Shown here in pieces: positions 44,679 through 53,326 of a stretch of 64,000 nt of DNA. Within the stretch, counting starts at the first letter, position 1. The number at the start of each line of letters is the position of its first letter. The notes under the pieces are model-generated. The model was not told the origin of the DNA and searched no databases. It saw only the letters and a list, made by a program, of their open reading frames with translations. Source of the stretch: Cecembia rubra (lineage in GTDB: Bacteria; Bacteroidota; Bacteroidia; Cytophagales; Cyclobacteriaceae); the NCBI RefSeq assembly GCF_003014575.1, contig NZ_PYGF01000001.1, forward strand, positions 434,001 to 498,000, read 5' to 3'. The translations under genes were made by a program, and so were the position numbers.

Positions 44679-45641
44679 ATGAGCCCAGCACATTACCCAA
44701 AAGACGTAATAGAGAAAATAGAGCTGCTTCAAGAGAAATTTAAAGCATCCGGACAGGATCTTTCTTCTTATTTGGAAGGTCTATTATATGCGGATTATAT
44801 GACCTATTGGGATTATATCAATCTGGATATTCTTCTTTCCCTTCAACAACCAAGGACCTCATTCAAAGATGAAAAGATTTTTATTATCTACCACCAGATT
44901 ACTGAGCTGTATTTTAATTTGATCATTTGGGAGCTGGAACAGATTGCAGATAAGAAACCAATTGATGCCAAATTTTTTAAGGAAAGGTTGGATAGGGTGA
45001 TCATGTACTTTGACCAGCTGATATCATCCTTTGCTGTCATGTGGAAAGGCATGGAAAGAGAGCAATTTTTGAAGTTCCGAATGTCCTTATTGCCTTCCAG
45101 TGGTTTTCAAAGTGCCCAATATAGAGTTATTGAACTTCAGTCAACTGATGTGCATCAACTAATTCACATCGATAAAAGAGAGGATCTGATGGGAGAAAGG
45201 GATCCAGATGTGATTTTTGACAACCTCTATTGGCAGCATGGTGCTAAGGAATTAGCCACAGGGGAAAAGACTTTAACATTGAAATCATTTGAGAAAAAAT
45301 ACAGTAAAGATCTGAAGGAGCTGATTGAAGTCTACCATAACAAAAATATCTGGAGGAAATACCTGGAATGTTTAGACAAAGACGAGGAATTAAAGCAAAT
45401 GTTAAGGTCATTAGATTTGAAGGCCAATGTATTTTGGCCTTTGGCCCATTACAAATCTGCTGTCAGGTACCTTCAAAGAGACCCAGTGGATATTGCCGCT
45501 ACAGGAGGGACAAACTGGCAGAAATACCTGCCTCCAAGGTTCCAAAAAGTCATTTTCTTTCCCGAACTTTGGAGCCAGAAAGAAATGGATGAGTGGGGCA
45601 AAGGATGGGTGGTGAAGGAAGTGTTTGGGAATGAGGAATGA
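44679..45641 (+). CDS. tryptophan 2,3-dioxygenase family protein
   Basis: A 320-residue heme protein of the TDO group, which opens the indole ring of L-tryptophan to N-formylkynurenine. Family features are TYWDYINLDILLSLQQPRT, DEKIFIIYHQITELYF (His72 matches the active-site His55 of Xanthomonas TDO), FRMSLLPSSGFQSAQYR (Arg134 in the FR motif that binds the substrate carboxylate), His257 in LAHYKSAVRYL (heme ligand position) and ATGGTNWQKYL for the GTGGT loop. It differs from canonical TDO at several places (ELYFN rather than ELWFK; ATGGT loop), so a divergent subfamily or substrate is possible. It is divergent from glutaryl-CoA dehydrogenase. Confidence 0.85.
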   Translation: MSPAHYPKDVIEKIELLQEKFKASGQDLSSYLEGLLYADYMTYWDYINLDILLSLQQPRTSFKDEKIFIIYHQITELYFNLIIWELEQIADKKPIDAKFFKERLDRVIMYFDQLISSFAVMWKGMEREQFLKFRMSLLPSSGFQSAQYRVIELQSTDVHQLIHIDKREDLMGERDPDVIFDNLYWQHGAKELATGEKTLTLKSFEKKYSKDLKELIEVYHNKNIWRKYLECLDKDEELKQMLRSLDLKANVFWPLAHYKSAVRYLQRDPVDIAATGGTNWQKYLPPRFQKVIFFPELWSQKEMDEWGKGWVVKEVFGNEE

Positions 45642-45913
45642 GGAAAGTCGGATTTCGGATTTCGGAGGTGGGAAGTGGAAATTTTGAACTATTGAGAAGT
45701 TAAGGGAATTAAGGGTTTCATCAAGTACTTGGTGTTGTCCGGTGTTTTTAGTTCGGGACGATAAAGCCTGAGATTGCAGCTCCAATGAATAAACTTCCTT
45801 TATTCCTTCATGTTGAAACTTTCGAAATCTTATGTCTTGAGTCTTGAATCTTGAGTCTAGTATCTAATCTCTAGCATCTCGCTTTTAAATTTTAAGGATA
45901 AATACCTTACCTA
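45642..45913. repeat. intergenic low-complexity repeats
   Basis: It contains a short ATTTCGG-type duplication at about 45655-45668 (GGATTTCGGATTTCGG). A degenerate run of about 10-bp units follows at 45828-45882 (GTCTTGAGTCTTGAATCTTG, continuing GAGTCTAGTATCTAATCTC). The same TCTTGAGTCTTG core occurs at about 43156-43180. I see no gene. Confidence 0.6.
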
Positions 45914-47497
45914 ATGAAAAAAGAACTGCAATTACAGCTGAGCCCTGAAGAGGCTTATGATGAAGTAATGTTCCAACAAGTGGCGCTGAAAAAAGCTGGT
46001 TTATCCGCTGATAATGTTCAGGCTATTGCCCGACAGACCAAAAGATCCATTGATGCCCGAGGAAGACAGGTTAGGGTCAATGTCACTGCTGAGATTTTTG
46101 TCAATGAACCGCTGACACCACTTTTACAAACCCCTAAGGCCTATCAAAACGTTTCGAATAAGGAGCAATTGATCATAGTAGGAGCAGGTCCTGCGGGTCT
46201 TTTCGCAGCACTCCGTGCTATAGAGCTTGGCATCAAACCTATAGTGATCGAAAGGGGAAAGGATGTGCGGGCAAGAAGAAGGGATTTAGCTGCCATCAAC
46301 AAAGAACATATTGTCAATCCTGAATCCAACTATTGTTTTGGAGAAGGGGGAGCAGGCACATATTCAGATGGAAAATTATACACCCGCTCCAAAAAAAGGG
46401 GAGATATCAGAAGAATCATGGAGATATTTGTTGCCCATGGTGCAACAGAAGATATTCTAGTGGACGGACATCCCCATATTGGAACCAATAAACTCCCCAA
46501 GTTAGTAGCTGAACTCAGGGAAAGTATCCTCCTGGCAGGAGGAGAGGTTCTCTTTGAAACCAAGGTGGTAGATTTCATTTTGGAAGCTAATGAGATGAAG
46601 GGAGTGGTGACCCAAGATGGCGAAAAGATCAAAGGCATTGGGGTAATTTTGGCCACAGGACATTCAGCAAGGGATATTTTCCACTTGCTCAAACACAGAG
46701 GTATCCTGATAGAAGCTAAGCCTTTCGCATTAGGTGTAAGAATTGAACATAGCCAAAATTTAATTGACAGGATTCAATACCATTGCGAGGTGGATAGGGG
46801 ACCTTATTTGCCTGCCTCCTCTTATGCTTTAGTACAGCAGACTTATTTTCAGGGTAAACAACGCGGAGTCTTTTCCTTTTGTATGTGCCCGGGAGGTTTT
46901 ATTGTACCAGCAGCCACCTCACCTGGAGAAATTGTGGTCAATGGAATGAGCCCCAGTAGGAGGGACAGTAAATTTGCAAATTCTGGTATGGTTGCAGCAG
47001 TTGAATTGGATGATTTACCTCATTATCAGAAATATGGTCCTTTGGCGGCAATGATGTTTCAATCAGATGTGGAACAAATAGCCTGGAAATTGGGGGGCGA
47101 GTCCCAAACTGCTCCTGCCCAACGCATGATGGATTTTGTCAATAAAAAGGTTAGCGGTTCTCTTTTGGACACATCTTATCAACCTGGATTGAAGTCAGTA
47201 GATATGTATGAAGTTTTGCCAAATTTTATAGCAGAGAGATTGAGGCAGGGCTTCCTGGCTTTTGGTAAAACAATGAAGGGTTATCTAACCAATGATGCTC
47301 AGATTATAGGTGTAGAAAGCAGAACTTCTTCTCCTGTTAGGATTCCAAGAGACAGGGAGAGTTTTGAACACCCACAAGTGAAAAGACTTTATCCATGCGC
47401 TGAAGGTGCAGGTTATGCCGGGGGTATTGTATCCGCAGCCATGGATGGTGAAAGATGTGCGGAAAAATTGATTGCTCAGTATGTAAAATCTGTTTAA
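45914..47497 (+). CDS. FAD-dependent oxidoreductase, COG2509 type
   Basis: A 527-residue flavoprotein. About 90 residues of an N-terminal alpha/beta domain precede the FAD-binding site LIIVGAGPAGLFAALRAIELG near residue 78. Family blocks are ERGKDVRARRRDLA, CFGEGGAGTYSDGKLYTRSKK, DGHPHIGTNKLP, ILATGHSARDIFHLL and CMCPGGFIVPAAT. The C-terminal LYPCAEGAGYAGGIVSAAMDG closes the FAD domain. I recognise it as the COG2509 group of uncharacterised dehydrogenases. No signal or membrane segment is visible. It stands alone; its substrate is unknown. Confidence 0.88.
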   Translation: MKKELQLQLSPEEAYDEVMFQQVALKKAGLSADNVQAIARQTKRSIDARGRQVRVNVTAEIFVNEPLTPLLQTPKAYQNVSNKEQLIIVGAGPAGLFAALRAIELGIKPIVIERGKDVRARRRDLAAINKEHIVNPESNYCFGEGGAGTYSDGKLYTRSKKRGDIRRIMEIFVAHGATEDILVDGHPHIGTNKLPKLVAELRESILLAGGEVLFETKVVDFILEANEMKGVVTQDGEKIKGIGVILATGHSARDIFHLLKHRGILIEAKPFALGVRIEHSQNLIDRIQYHCEVDRGPYLPASSYALVQQTYFQGKQRGVFSFCMCPGGFIVPAATSPGEIVVNGMSPSRRDSKFANSGMVAAVELDDLPHYQKYGPLAAMMFQSDVEQIAWKLGGESQTAPAQRMMDFVNKKVSGSLLDTSYQPGLKSVDMYEVLPNFIAERLRQGFLAFGKTMKGYLTNDAQIIGVESRTSSPVRIPRDRESFEHPQVKRLYPCAEGAGYAGGIVSAAMDGERCAEKLIAQYVKSV

Positions 47498-47604
47498 AAA
47501 AATCTTTGATTTTATTTTTGGTTTTAGTGGATGTTGAATGAAATCACTTTTGAGAGGATTTCAAAAGCAACATAGATATATAAAAATTTAAATTCTGGAG
47601 GATT

Positions 47605-47644
47605 ATCAATAAAAAATACCACTTTTGTGGTATTTTTTATTGAT
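47605..47644. terminator. perfect 18-bp stem hairpin, terminator or operator
   Basis: Arms 47605-47622 and 47627-47644 are perfect inverted copies around loop TTTT, with T-rich 3' and A-rich 5' arms. Its core AAATACCA, 6 bp, TGGTATTT repeats the 8-6-8 layout of the palindromes at 32491 and 35676. It follows the COG2509 flavoprotein stop by about 110 bp and fits a bidirectional terminator. A regulator-binding site is the alternative. Confidence 0.55.
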
Positions 47645-47743
47645 GGTGAATTACCGATATTTACGTCAGTGTTTGTGCTTTGAATAAGCTATTTAAACAA
47701 CATAGAGAGAACCAGCACTTTTTTTGAACTTACACTTGAAACT

Positions 47744-47771
47744 ACCGGATCCATTTAGGATCCGGTTTTTC
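47744..47771 (+). terminator. rho-independent terminator
   Basis: ACCGGATCC (47744-47752) pairs with GGATCCGGT (47758-47766) around ATTTA, then TTTTC. It lies about 250 bp after the flavoprotein stop, so it may end a transcript that runs past the first hairpin. Confidence 0.75.
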
Positions 47772-47820
47772 GTTAATGGCCAGCAATGTTTACATAACTT
47801 TATTTCTAATGCAATACGTT

Positions 47821-49020
47821 TCAAACCAAATCAAACTCTGGTTTCCAGTTCATTATTTTTCCTGTATAAATTGATTGATTGGCCAATGCAACTGTGATAG
47901 CAGTCTTACCACCGTTTATTGTGTTAGAATGGGGGAGTTCATTTTCTGTCAAACAACGGTAAAAATCCTCCAAGGCATAATAAGAACCATCCTTCGTTGG
48001 TTGATCCAGGATTTTTATACCTTTTTTGTCATTTGACCATGATAACCTTGTAGCACCAGAAACTCCGTCTACTTCTTCCAAGTGGGTTTTGGTGTCCGGC
48101 TCGGGATAAAAAATTCCTTCATTGGTAAGTAAGGATATCATTCCCTGACTTCCTTTTATTTTAAAGGAATAACCTTCATGCTGATTGGCGCATGTAGCCC
48201 CAAAATTTCCAACCATTCCCACATCCTCATAACGTAGAGTTACTTGTACATTATCGAAAGTTTCTCTCCCATCCTTATAATGGTCAATACCACCTACTCC
48301 GTAAATAGTACTAGGACGGGTTTCAAAAGCCCAATGTATGAAATCGATCTGATGGGAAAGCAATTCAGCCACAAGACCACCTGAATATTCCCTATACATT
48401 CTCCAATTGATCTTTCTTTCCAATTCAGTATTAGGTACTGGTCTTCTCCAATTATTGTTTCGGTCCCATCTGGCTTCAATTTGTGTCACATCCCCCAACC
48501 AGCCATTTTGAATCATCTCTTTTACCCTAAAATAAAGAGGGGAGTAGCGGTATTGATGGCCGATTTGTATTACTTGTTTTGCAAATTTTTTCTTTAAAGC
48601 ATTAAGCTCCATAGCTTGATCCACATTGAATACCATGGTTTTTTCCAGAAAGAGATGCTTCCCTGAATCCAATACTGCCTTTGCATGTTCAAAGTGAAGG
48701 TAAAGCGGAGTGGCAACCAGAATGATATCCAAGTCCTTTTGGTCTAATAATTTCCTGAAATCCTGATAAAACTGAATACCATTGGGGTAATTTTTCCGGG
48801 CGTTTTCCAATCTTAATGGAAGATCATCACAGATAGCTTTTACAACAAATTTATCAGGCATTTGGCGTAAAACCTGGTGTAATCCTGAGCCCCTGTCTCC
48901 ATATCCTAATATGCCGATCTGATAAACTTTATCCTTTTGCCATGCAGAAAGATTGGTAAAAGGTAATACTGTGCCTGCAGATAATAGGGAACTCAATTTG
49001 ACGAAATCTCTTCTTTTCAA
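47821..49020 (-). CDS. Gfo/Idh/MocA-family oxidoreductase with Tat signal
   Basis: A 399-residue NAD(P)-dependent sugar or cyclitol oxidoreductase family protein. It starts with a Tat-like signal (MKRRDFVKLSSLLSAG), so it is probably exported folded. The Rossmann site is GILGYGDRGSGLHQVL. The LEKT motif (HLFLEKTMVF) stands where many members have EKP. The catalytic region LLSHQIDFIHWAF has the expected His and Asp. The C-terminal beta sheet is present. The substrate is unknown. It begins 195 bp from a divergent nuclease gene. Confidence 0.88.
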   Translation of the reverse strand: MKRRDFVKLSSLLSAGTVLPFTNLSAWQKDKVYQIGILGYGDRGSGLHQVLRQMPDKFVVKAICDDLPLRLENARKNYPNGIQFYQDFRKLLDQKDLDIILVATPLYLHFEHAKAVLDSGKHLFLEKTMVFNVDQAMELNALKKKFAKQVIQIGHQYRYSPLYFRVKEMIQNGWLGDVTQIEARWDRNNNWRRPVPNTELERKINWRMYREYSGGLVAELLSHQIDFIHWAFETRPSTIYGVGGIDHYKDGRETFDNVQVTLRYEDVGMVGNFGATCANQHEGYSFKIKGSQGMISLLTNEGIFYPEPDTKTHLEEVDGVSGATRLSWSNDKKGIKILDQPTKDGSYYALEDFYRCLTENELPHSNTINGGKTAITVALANQSIYTGKIMNWKPEFDLV

Positions 49021-49215
49021 GGTTTATAGGTCGTTTTAGGTTAATTTTTTGTAATTTATTAAAAGTTTTGATTCTGTTATATTTCCTATTGATAAGCGCT
49101 AAAAATTGGAACAAGAAAGGAAATATTGTACAAAATAAGACATTTACTGACACTATTTTTCTACAGGAATGTTTTATTCGGAAAGCTTCTTTAAACTTGC
49201 TCCTGAATAATTAAA

Positions 49216-50580
49216 ATGGAATTTGTAATCGTAGATATAGAAACCACAGGTGGGAATCCCAATCAGGGAGGGATAACCGAAATAGCTGCTATAGTTTCTG
49301 ATGGACATAAAGTGCTTGACAAATTCCATACTTTGATCAACCCTCAAAGATTTATTCCCAATTTTATAACTGGATTGACTGGCATCAACCAAGAGATGGT
49401 GGAATCTGCCCCGACATTTGGGGAAATAGCTGAAGAGTTTTATGATTTTCTAAAGGGAAGAGTTTTTGTAGCCCACAATGTTAATTTTGATTACACCTTT
49501 ATCAGGGAAGCTTTTAAGGTATGTGGACTGGACTTCAATGTTCCCAAACTGTGTACGGTTAGACTTAGCAGAAAAGCATTTCCGGGTTTAGGTTCCTATG
49601 GTCTGGGAAGGATTTGTGAGAAGCTTTCTATAACAATCAGTGCAAGACATAGGGCATTTGGAGATGCGGAAGCTACCGAACTCCTTTTTAGGAGGATTTA
49701 TCAATATCAAAGTGAAATAATTCTCCAAAGTCTTAAAAAAGGAAATGGCGAAAGTTTCCTGCCTCCCCACATTACCCAAGAAAGGTATCAACAAATACCT
49801 GAAGCTACCGGGGTTTATTTTTTCCATGACAAAAATGGACAGGTCATCTATGTAGGAAAAGCACTGAATATCAAAAGCAGGTTTAAAAGTCATTTCTCGG
49901 GTAACTCCCGGGAAAAAATACTGCTCAAATCTGAAATTAATGATATCACTTGGGTATTGACAGGTTCAGAATTCCTTGCCTACCTATTGGAAACCCTGGA
50001 AATTAAAAGGATTTGGCCAAAATACAACAGGGCTTTGAAATACCAAAGCAGTAATTGGGCTTTGTTTCAATATGAAGATAGCCAAGGTTTTATACGGTTT
50101 CAGGTCAGTAAAAATAATAGTAAAATTCAAAATCTACTTGAATTTGATTCCCATTCGGAAGCTTGGAAGTATATCATGGAGCAAACTGAGCATTTTGAAC
50201 TTTGCCCGAAATTGACTGGAATTCAAAAAACTGCCATGGAGTGTTATGATCATCAAATCAACAAATGTCTAGGTGCCTGCTGTGGCAAGGAAAAGGTAGA
50301 AGTATATAATAAAAGGGCCCAGAAATTTATTGACTCAATTCAATCAGAAAAAGGCAGTGTACTTATCAAAGAAAAAGGAAGATCGGTGAATGAAACCTGT
50401 GCATTGCTATTTGAGAATGGGATCCTTGCAGCATATGGATTTATTTCCCAAGAGGAGTATTTAGAAAACAATGAAGAAATCCTGAATAGATTGGAAAGGG
50501 TGAAACACATCCCGGAAACCAAGTACATTTTAAGGGCATTTTTACCCAAAATCCATTTCCGCAATATTATTCCTCTCTAA
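49216..50580 (+). CDS. DEDDh exonuclease fused to GIY-YIG (UvrC-like) nuclease
   Basis: A 454-residue fusion protein. Residues 1-160 are a DnaQ-type 3'-5' exonuclease: DIETTGGNPNQGG (Asp7, Glu9), AHNVNFDYTF (Asp91) and HRAFGDAEATELLF (His144, Asp149). Residues 195-275 are a GIY-YIG domain: TGVYFFHDKNGQVIYVGKA, Arg221 nearby, and Glu258 in LLETLEIK as the metal ligand. The end has a UvrC-like segment, KCLGACCGKEKVEVYNKR. The combination resembles proteins annotated as DNA polymerase III epsilon-like/Cho-type, so a role in DNA repair is likely but untested. It converges on the GH30 gene with 3 bp between stops. Confidence 0.9.
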   Translation: MEFVIVDIETTGGNPNQGGITEIAAIVSDGHKVLDKFHTLINPQRFIPNFITGLTGINQEMVESAPTFGEIAEEFYDFLKGRVFVAHNVNFDYTFIREAFKVCGLDFNVPKLCTVRLSRKAFPGLGSYGLGRICEKLSITISARHRAFGDAEATELLFRRIYQYQSEIILQSLKKGNGESFLPPHITQERYQQIPEATGVYFFHDKNGQVIYVGKALNIKSRFKSHFSGNSREKILLKSEINDITWVLTGSEFLAYLLETLEIKRIWPKYNRALKYQSSNWALFQYEDSQGFIRFQVSKNNSKIQNLLEFDSHSEAWKYIMEQTEHFELCPKLTGIQKTAMECYDHQINKCLGACCGKEKVEVYNKRAQKFIDSIQSEKGSVLIKEKGRSVNETCALLFENGILAAYGFISQEEYLENNEEILNRLERVKHIPETKYILRAFLPKIHFRNIIPL

Positions 50581-50583
50581 TTC

Positions 50584-51972
50584 TCATTCAATCAAAAGGC
50601 TGATTACAGCACCAGGAGCTATTTGCAATGCAGCAGAATGTCCAGCATAGCTAACATTGAAATCCCTGTTTTCTTTGCTCTCATTTAGTATGATCAAAAT
50701 TACCCCCCCATCTGGCCTTAAAAAGGCTACATTTGGAAGACCTTCAATCTCAGTAGAATCAATCCTTTTTGACCCTTGGTCAACGAATTTAGAAGCATGG
50801 GCCAAAATATAATAAGCAGGGTTTCTCGTAACTTCATCCCCATCTATGGTTATCCCACCTAAGCATTGACTGCAACCACCTCTATCAGTAAATGGCCTTA
50901 AATCAGGTGATGAACTTAGATTCCATTCCAAGACGGTCTTAGCCCAATTCTTAGTTGCTCCAATGATCAGATTCTTCACATGCCATACCAAGTCTCCTGC
51001 TAAATTCCCAGGTGCGCCAATCCATTGTTCTGTGAAATAAATATTTTTATCAGGATGTGCCCTGTGAACCTCTGAGAGTGCTTCTATCTTTCCGCCATAT
51101 AAATGAAAGGCAGAACCATCTATCCATTTTTTTGCATCAGGATCATCCAAAATGCTGATAGGGTAATCAGGCCTGTCTGCATTGTGATCATAAATAATTA
51201 TTTTAGTAGATATACCATGCTCCTTGAATTTTGGCCCCAAATGGTTTTTTATAAAATAACCTTGTTCTTCGGGAAGCATCAAGAGGCTGGGATTGTTACC
51301 TGGATGTAGAGGCTCATTTTGAACAGTTACTGCATCGATTATTATTCCTTCGTCCTCCATCTGTTTGATGTATTTGACAAAATAGAGGGCGTATGCATCA
51401 TAATTTTCAGAAAGCAATTTACCACCACGTGTGTCTTTGTTGTCTTTCATCCAAGCAGGCGGAGACCAGGGAGAAGCCATTAATTTTATTTCAGGATTGA
51501 TATCCAAAATTTCCTTCAGTATCGGAATTACATCATCTCGATCAGGCCCTAAATCGAATTTTTCCAGTTCCGGATCAATTTCTCCCTCTTCCAGGTCATG
51601 GTAAGAAAAAACAGTTTCATTTAAATCGGAAGCGGCAACTGATAATCTCAAATAATTGATACGGATACTATTTTCACCTGAACCAAAAAGTTCTTCCAAA
51701 ATTGCTTTTCTCCCTTCTTCACTCATTCCTAATAAATGGATGGCTGATCCTTGGGTCAAAGTAAACCCGAAGCCATCCATTTCTTGATATTGCATTTCCG
51801 GATTAATTTCAATCACTGTTCCTGACGGGGCTGAATTGGAAAAGGAGACTTTATCCTGTTCCTGGAATAATATTCCACCTGTTGGATCGGTTAACCAAAT
51901 TCTGGATTCAAATCCTACTTGGGTACATGCAGTGAACAAAAATGCGGCAAAGAGCAGAAATGGATTTTTCAT
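50584..51972 (-). CDS. glycoside hydrolase family 30 lipoprotein
   Basis: A 462-residue secreted GH30 beta-glycosidase. The lipoprotein signal ends LFTACTQ (Cys16). The (beta/alpha)8 barrel has MASPWSPPAWMKDN, the acid/base Glu220 in AVTVQNEPLHPGNN and the nucleophile Glu315 in IYFTEQWIGAPG. A side beta domain follows at the C-terminus (GLPNVAFLRPDGGVILIILN). Family members include glucosylceramidases, beta-1,6-glucanases and xylanases; the substrate cannot be assigned. It lies 127 bp downstream of the Nramp-like gene on the same strand. Confidence 0.9.
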   Translation of the reverse strand: MKNPFLLFAAFLFTACTQVGFESRIWLTDPTGGILFQEQDKVSFSNSAPSGTVIEINPEMQYQEMDGFGFTLTQGSAIHLLGMSEEGRKAILEELFGSGENSIRINYLRLSVAASDLNETVFSYHDLEEGEIDPELEKFDLGPDRDDVIPILKEILDINPEIKLMASPWSPPAWMKDNKDTRGGKLLSENYDAYALYFVKYIKQMEDEGIIIDAVTVQNEPLHPGNNPSLLMLPEEQGYFIKNHLGPKFKEHGISTKIIIYDHNADRPDYPISILDDPDAKKWIDGSAFHLYGGKIEALSEVHRAHPDKNIYFTEQWIGAPGNLAGDLVWHVKNLIIGATKNWAKTVLEWNLSSSPDLRPFTDRGGCSQCLGGITIDGDEVTRNPAYYILAHASKFVDQGSKRIDSTEIEGLPNVAFLRPDGGVILIILNESKENRDFNVSYAGHSAALQIAPGAVISLLIE

Positions 51973-52099
51973 TGGAAACTGAAATGATAAAGCAAAGGAA
52001 AATTAAACAAAATTTCCATTGTTTTTTAAAAATGTCCATAATTATAGGATGGATTAAATTTTCATAAGCAATAAAAAAAATTCATCCTTTACTTTTCGT

Positions 52100-53326
52100 T
52101 TAGATCAGTCCAAATACCTTAAGAATACTCAATATACCTAACAAAAGGGTAATCAACCAAATGATCCCACTGAGCAGATTGAGTTTAATCGAATTTTCTA
52201 AGCCTTTCATTAGTGCCTTTTTGTTAACCAGCCATATAACATATCCTGAAAGCAGCGGTAGAAGTATCCCATTGGCCAATTGTGCCAAAGTAATGAGTTG
52301 AATAGGCCGAATTCCCAAAGAAGAAAAAATCAAACCCAAGCCCAATACTACACCTATGCTGCACCTCATGGCCCATCCTTTAATGTTACTGGACCAACCG
52401 AAACATTCTGTAATGACCATTGAAGCAGCCAAAGGAGCAGTAATTGCCGAGGTTATTCCTGCTCCAAAAAGACCAAAAGCAATAAAATACTTAGCCAAAT
52501 TACCTCCCAGAAGAGGTTCCAGGCCTTTTGCCAAGTCCACTGCATTATTGACTTCAAAAGCTTTTCCTGCTACACCTGTCACTACTATTGCCATAGAAAC
52601 TAAGCCGCCCAGAATAACTGCAATGAGCGTATCCATACGAACATATTTTAAATCATCTAATTTTTGCCACTTTTTTGCAACCAAACCTGAATGTAAAAAT
52701 AAGTTGTAAGGAACCACAGTGGTCCCGATGAGTGCAACAACTGTAATTACATGATCAATTTGAATCCTTGGCATAAATCCACCCATAATGGCATAAAAAT
52801 TTGGACGGACTAAAAACGCACTGATTACAAAAGCCAAACTCATTAATATTACCAATGCGGTCAAGAACCTAGTAATTAGGACATAGCTTCCACTGAACAA
52901 GAGGATAAGCGCCATTACACCGATCAATAGGTTGAGGGGGTTGAACTGTAACTTGCCTATTTCAAAAACAGGAAGATTAATAAAAATTTCAGCCCCTAAA
53001 GCTCCTCCGCTTATATTTCCTGCTTCATAGGCAGCATTTCCGAGGACAATGGCAAAAAGGACCAGTGAAATTGAAAAGATTCGCCAACCTGATTTTTGTA
53101 TGGTATTTGAAATATTTGCTGCCAATCCTCTTTGGGTGATCAAGCCAATCCTTGCAGCCATTTCCTGCAATACGATCGTTGTAATAATTGAAAGTCCAAG
53201 TGCCCAAAGCAAATCATAACCGAAATTAACACCGGCTAGCGTACATACAGTTACTGTTCCCGGCCCGATAAAAGCTGCAGCAACCAAAGGTCCGGGGCCC
53301 AGGTATTTCTTCCAGTCCTTTTTCAT
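52100..53326 (-). CDS. Nramp-like transporter with altered metal-site residues
   Basis: A 408-residue inner-membrane protein with about 11 membrane segments and the Nramp fold. In TM1 the usual DPGN metal motif reads GPGT (Gly21-Pro-Gly-Thr24, in AAAFIGPGTVTVCTLAG). In TM6 the usual MPH reads VPY (Val205-Pro-Tyr207, in IGTTVVPYNLFLHS). The canonical Asp, Asn and Met that bind Mn2+ or Fe2+ are thus missing. It could carry another ion such as Mg2+, or another solute. The start at ATG 53326 overlaps the DUF2891 stop by 4 bp; an upstream GTG-type extension would add an unlikely N-terminal segment. GH30 follows. Confidence 0.85.
   Translation of the reverse strand: MKKDWKKYLGPGPLVAAAFIGPGTVTVCTLAGVNFGYDLLWALGLSIITTIVLQEMAARIGLITQRGLAANISNTIQKSGWRIFSISLVLFAIVLGNAAYEAGNISGGALGAEIFINLPVFEIGKLQFNPLNLLIGVMALILLFSGSYVLITRFLTALVILMSLAFVISAFLVRPNFYAIMGGFMPRIQIDHVITVVALIGTTVVPYNLFLHSGLVAKKWQKLDDLKYVRMDTLIAVILGGLVSMAIVVTGVAGKAFEVNNAVDLAKGLEPLLGGNLAKYFIAFGLFGAGITSAITAPLAASMVITECFGWSSNIKGWAMRCSIGVVLGLGLIFSSLGIRPIQLITLAQLANGILLPLLSGYVIWLVNKKALMKGLENSIKLNLLSGIIWLITLLLGILSILKVFGLI

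Larger units (their letters stand above)
47498..47820. other. intergenic region with two hairpins, 323 bp
   Basis: It lies between convergent genes. It holds the 40-nt perfect hairpin (47605-47644) and a terminator (47744-47771). The 100 bp between them carry no coding frame I trust. A small RNA ending at the second terminator is possible but unsupported by a clear promoter. Confidence 0.5.
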
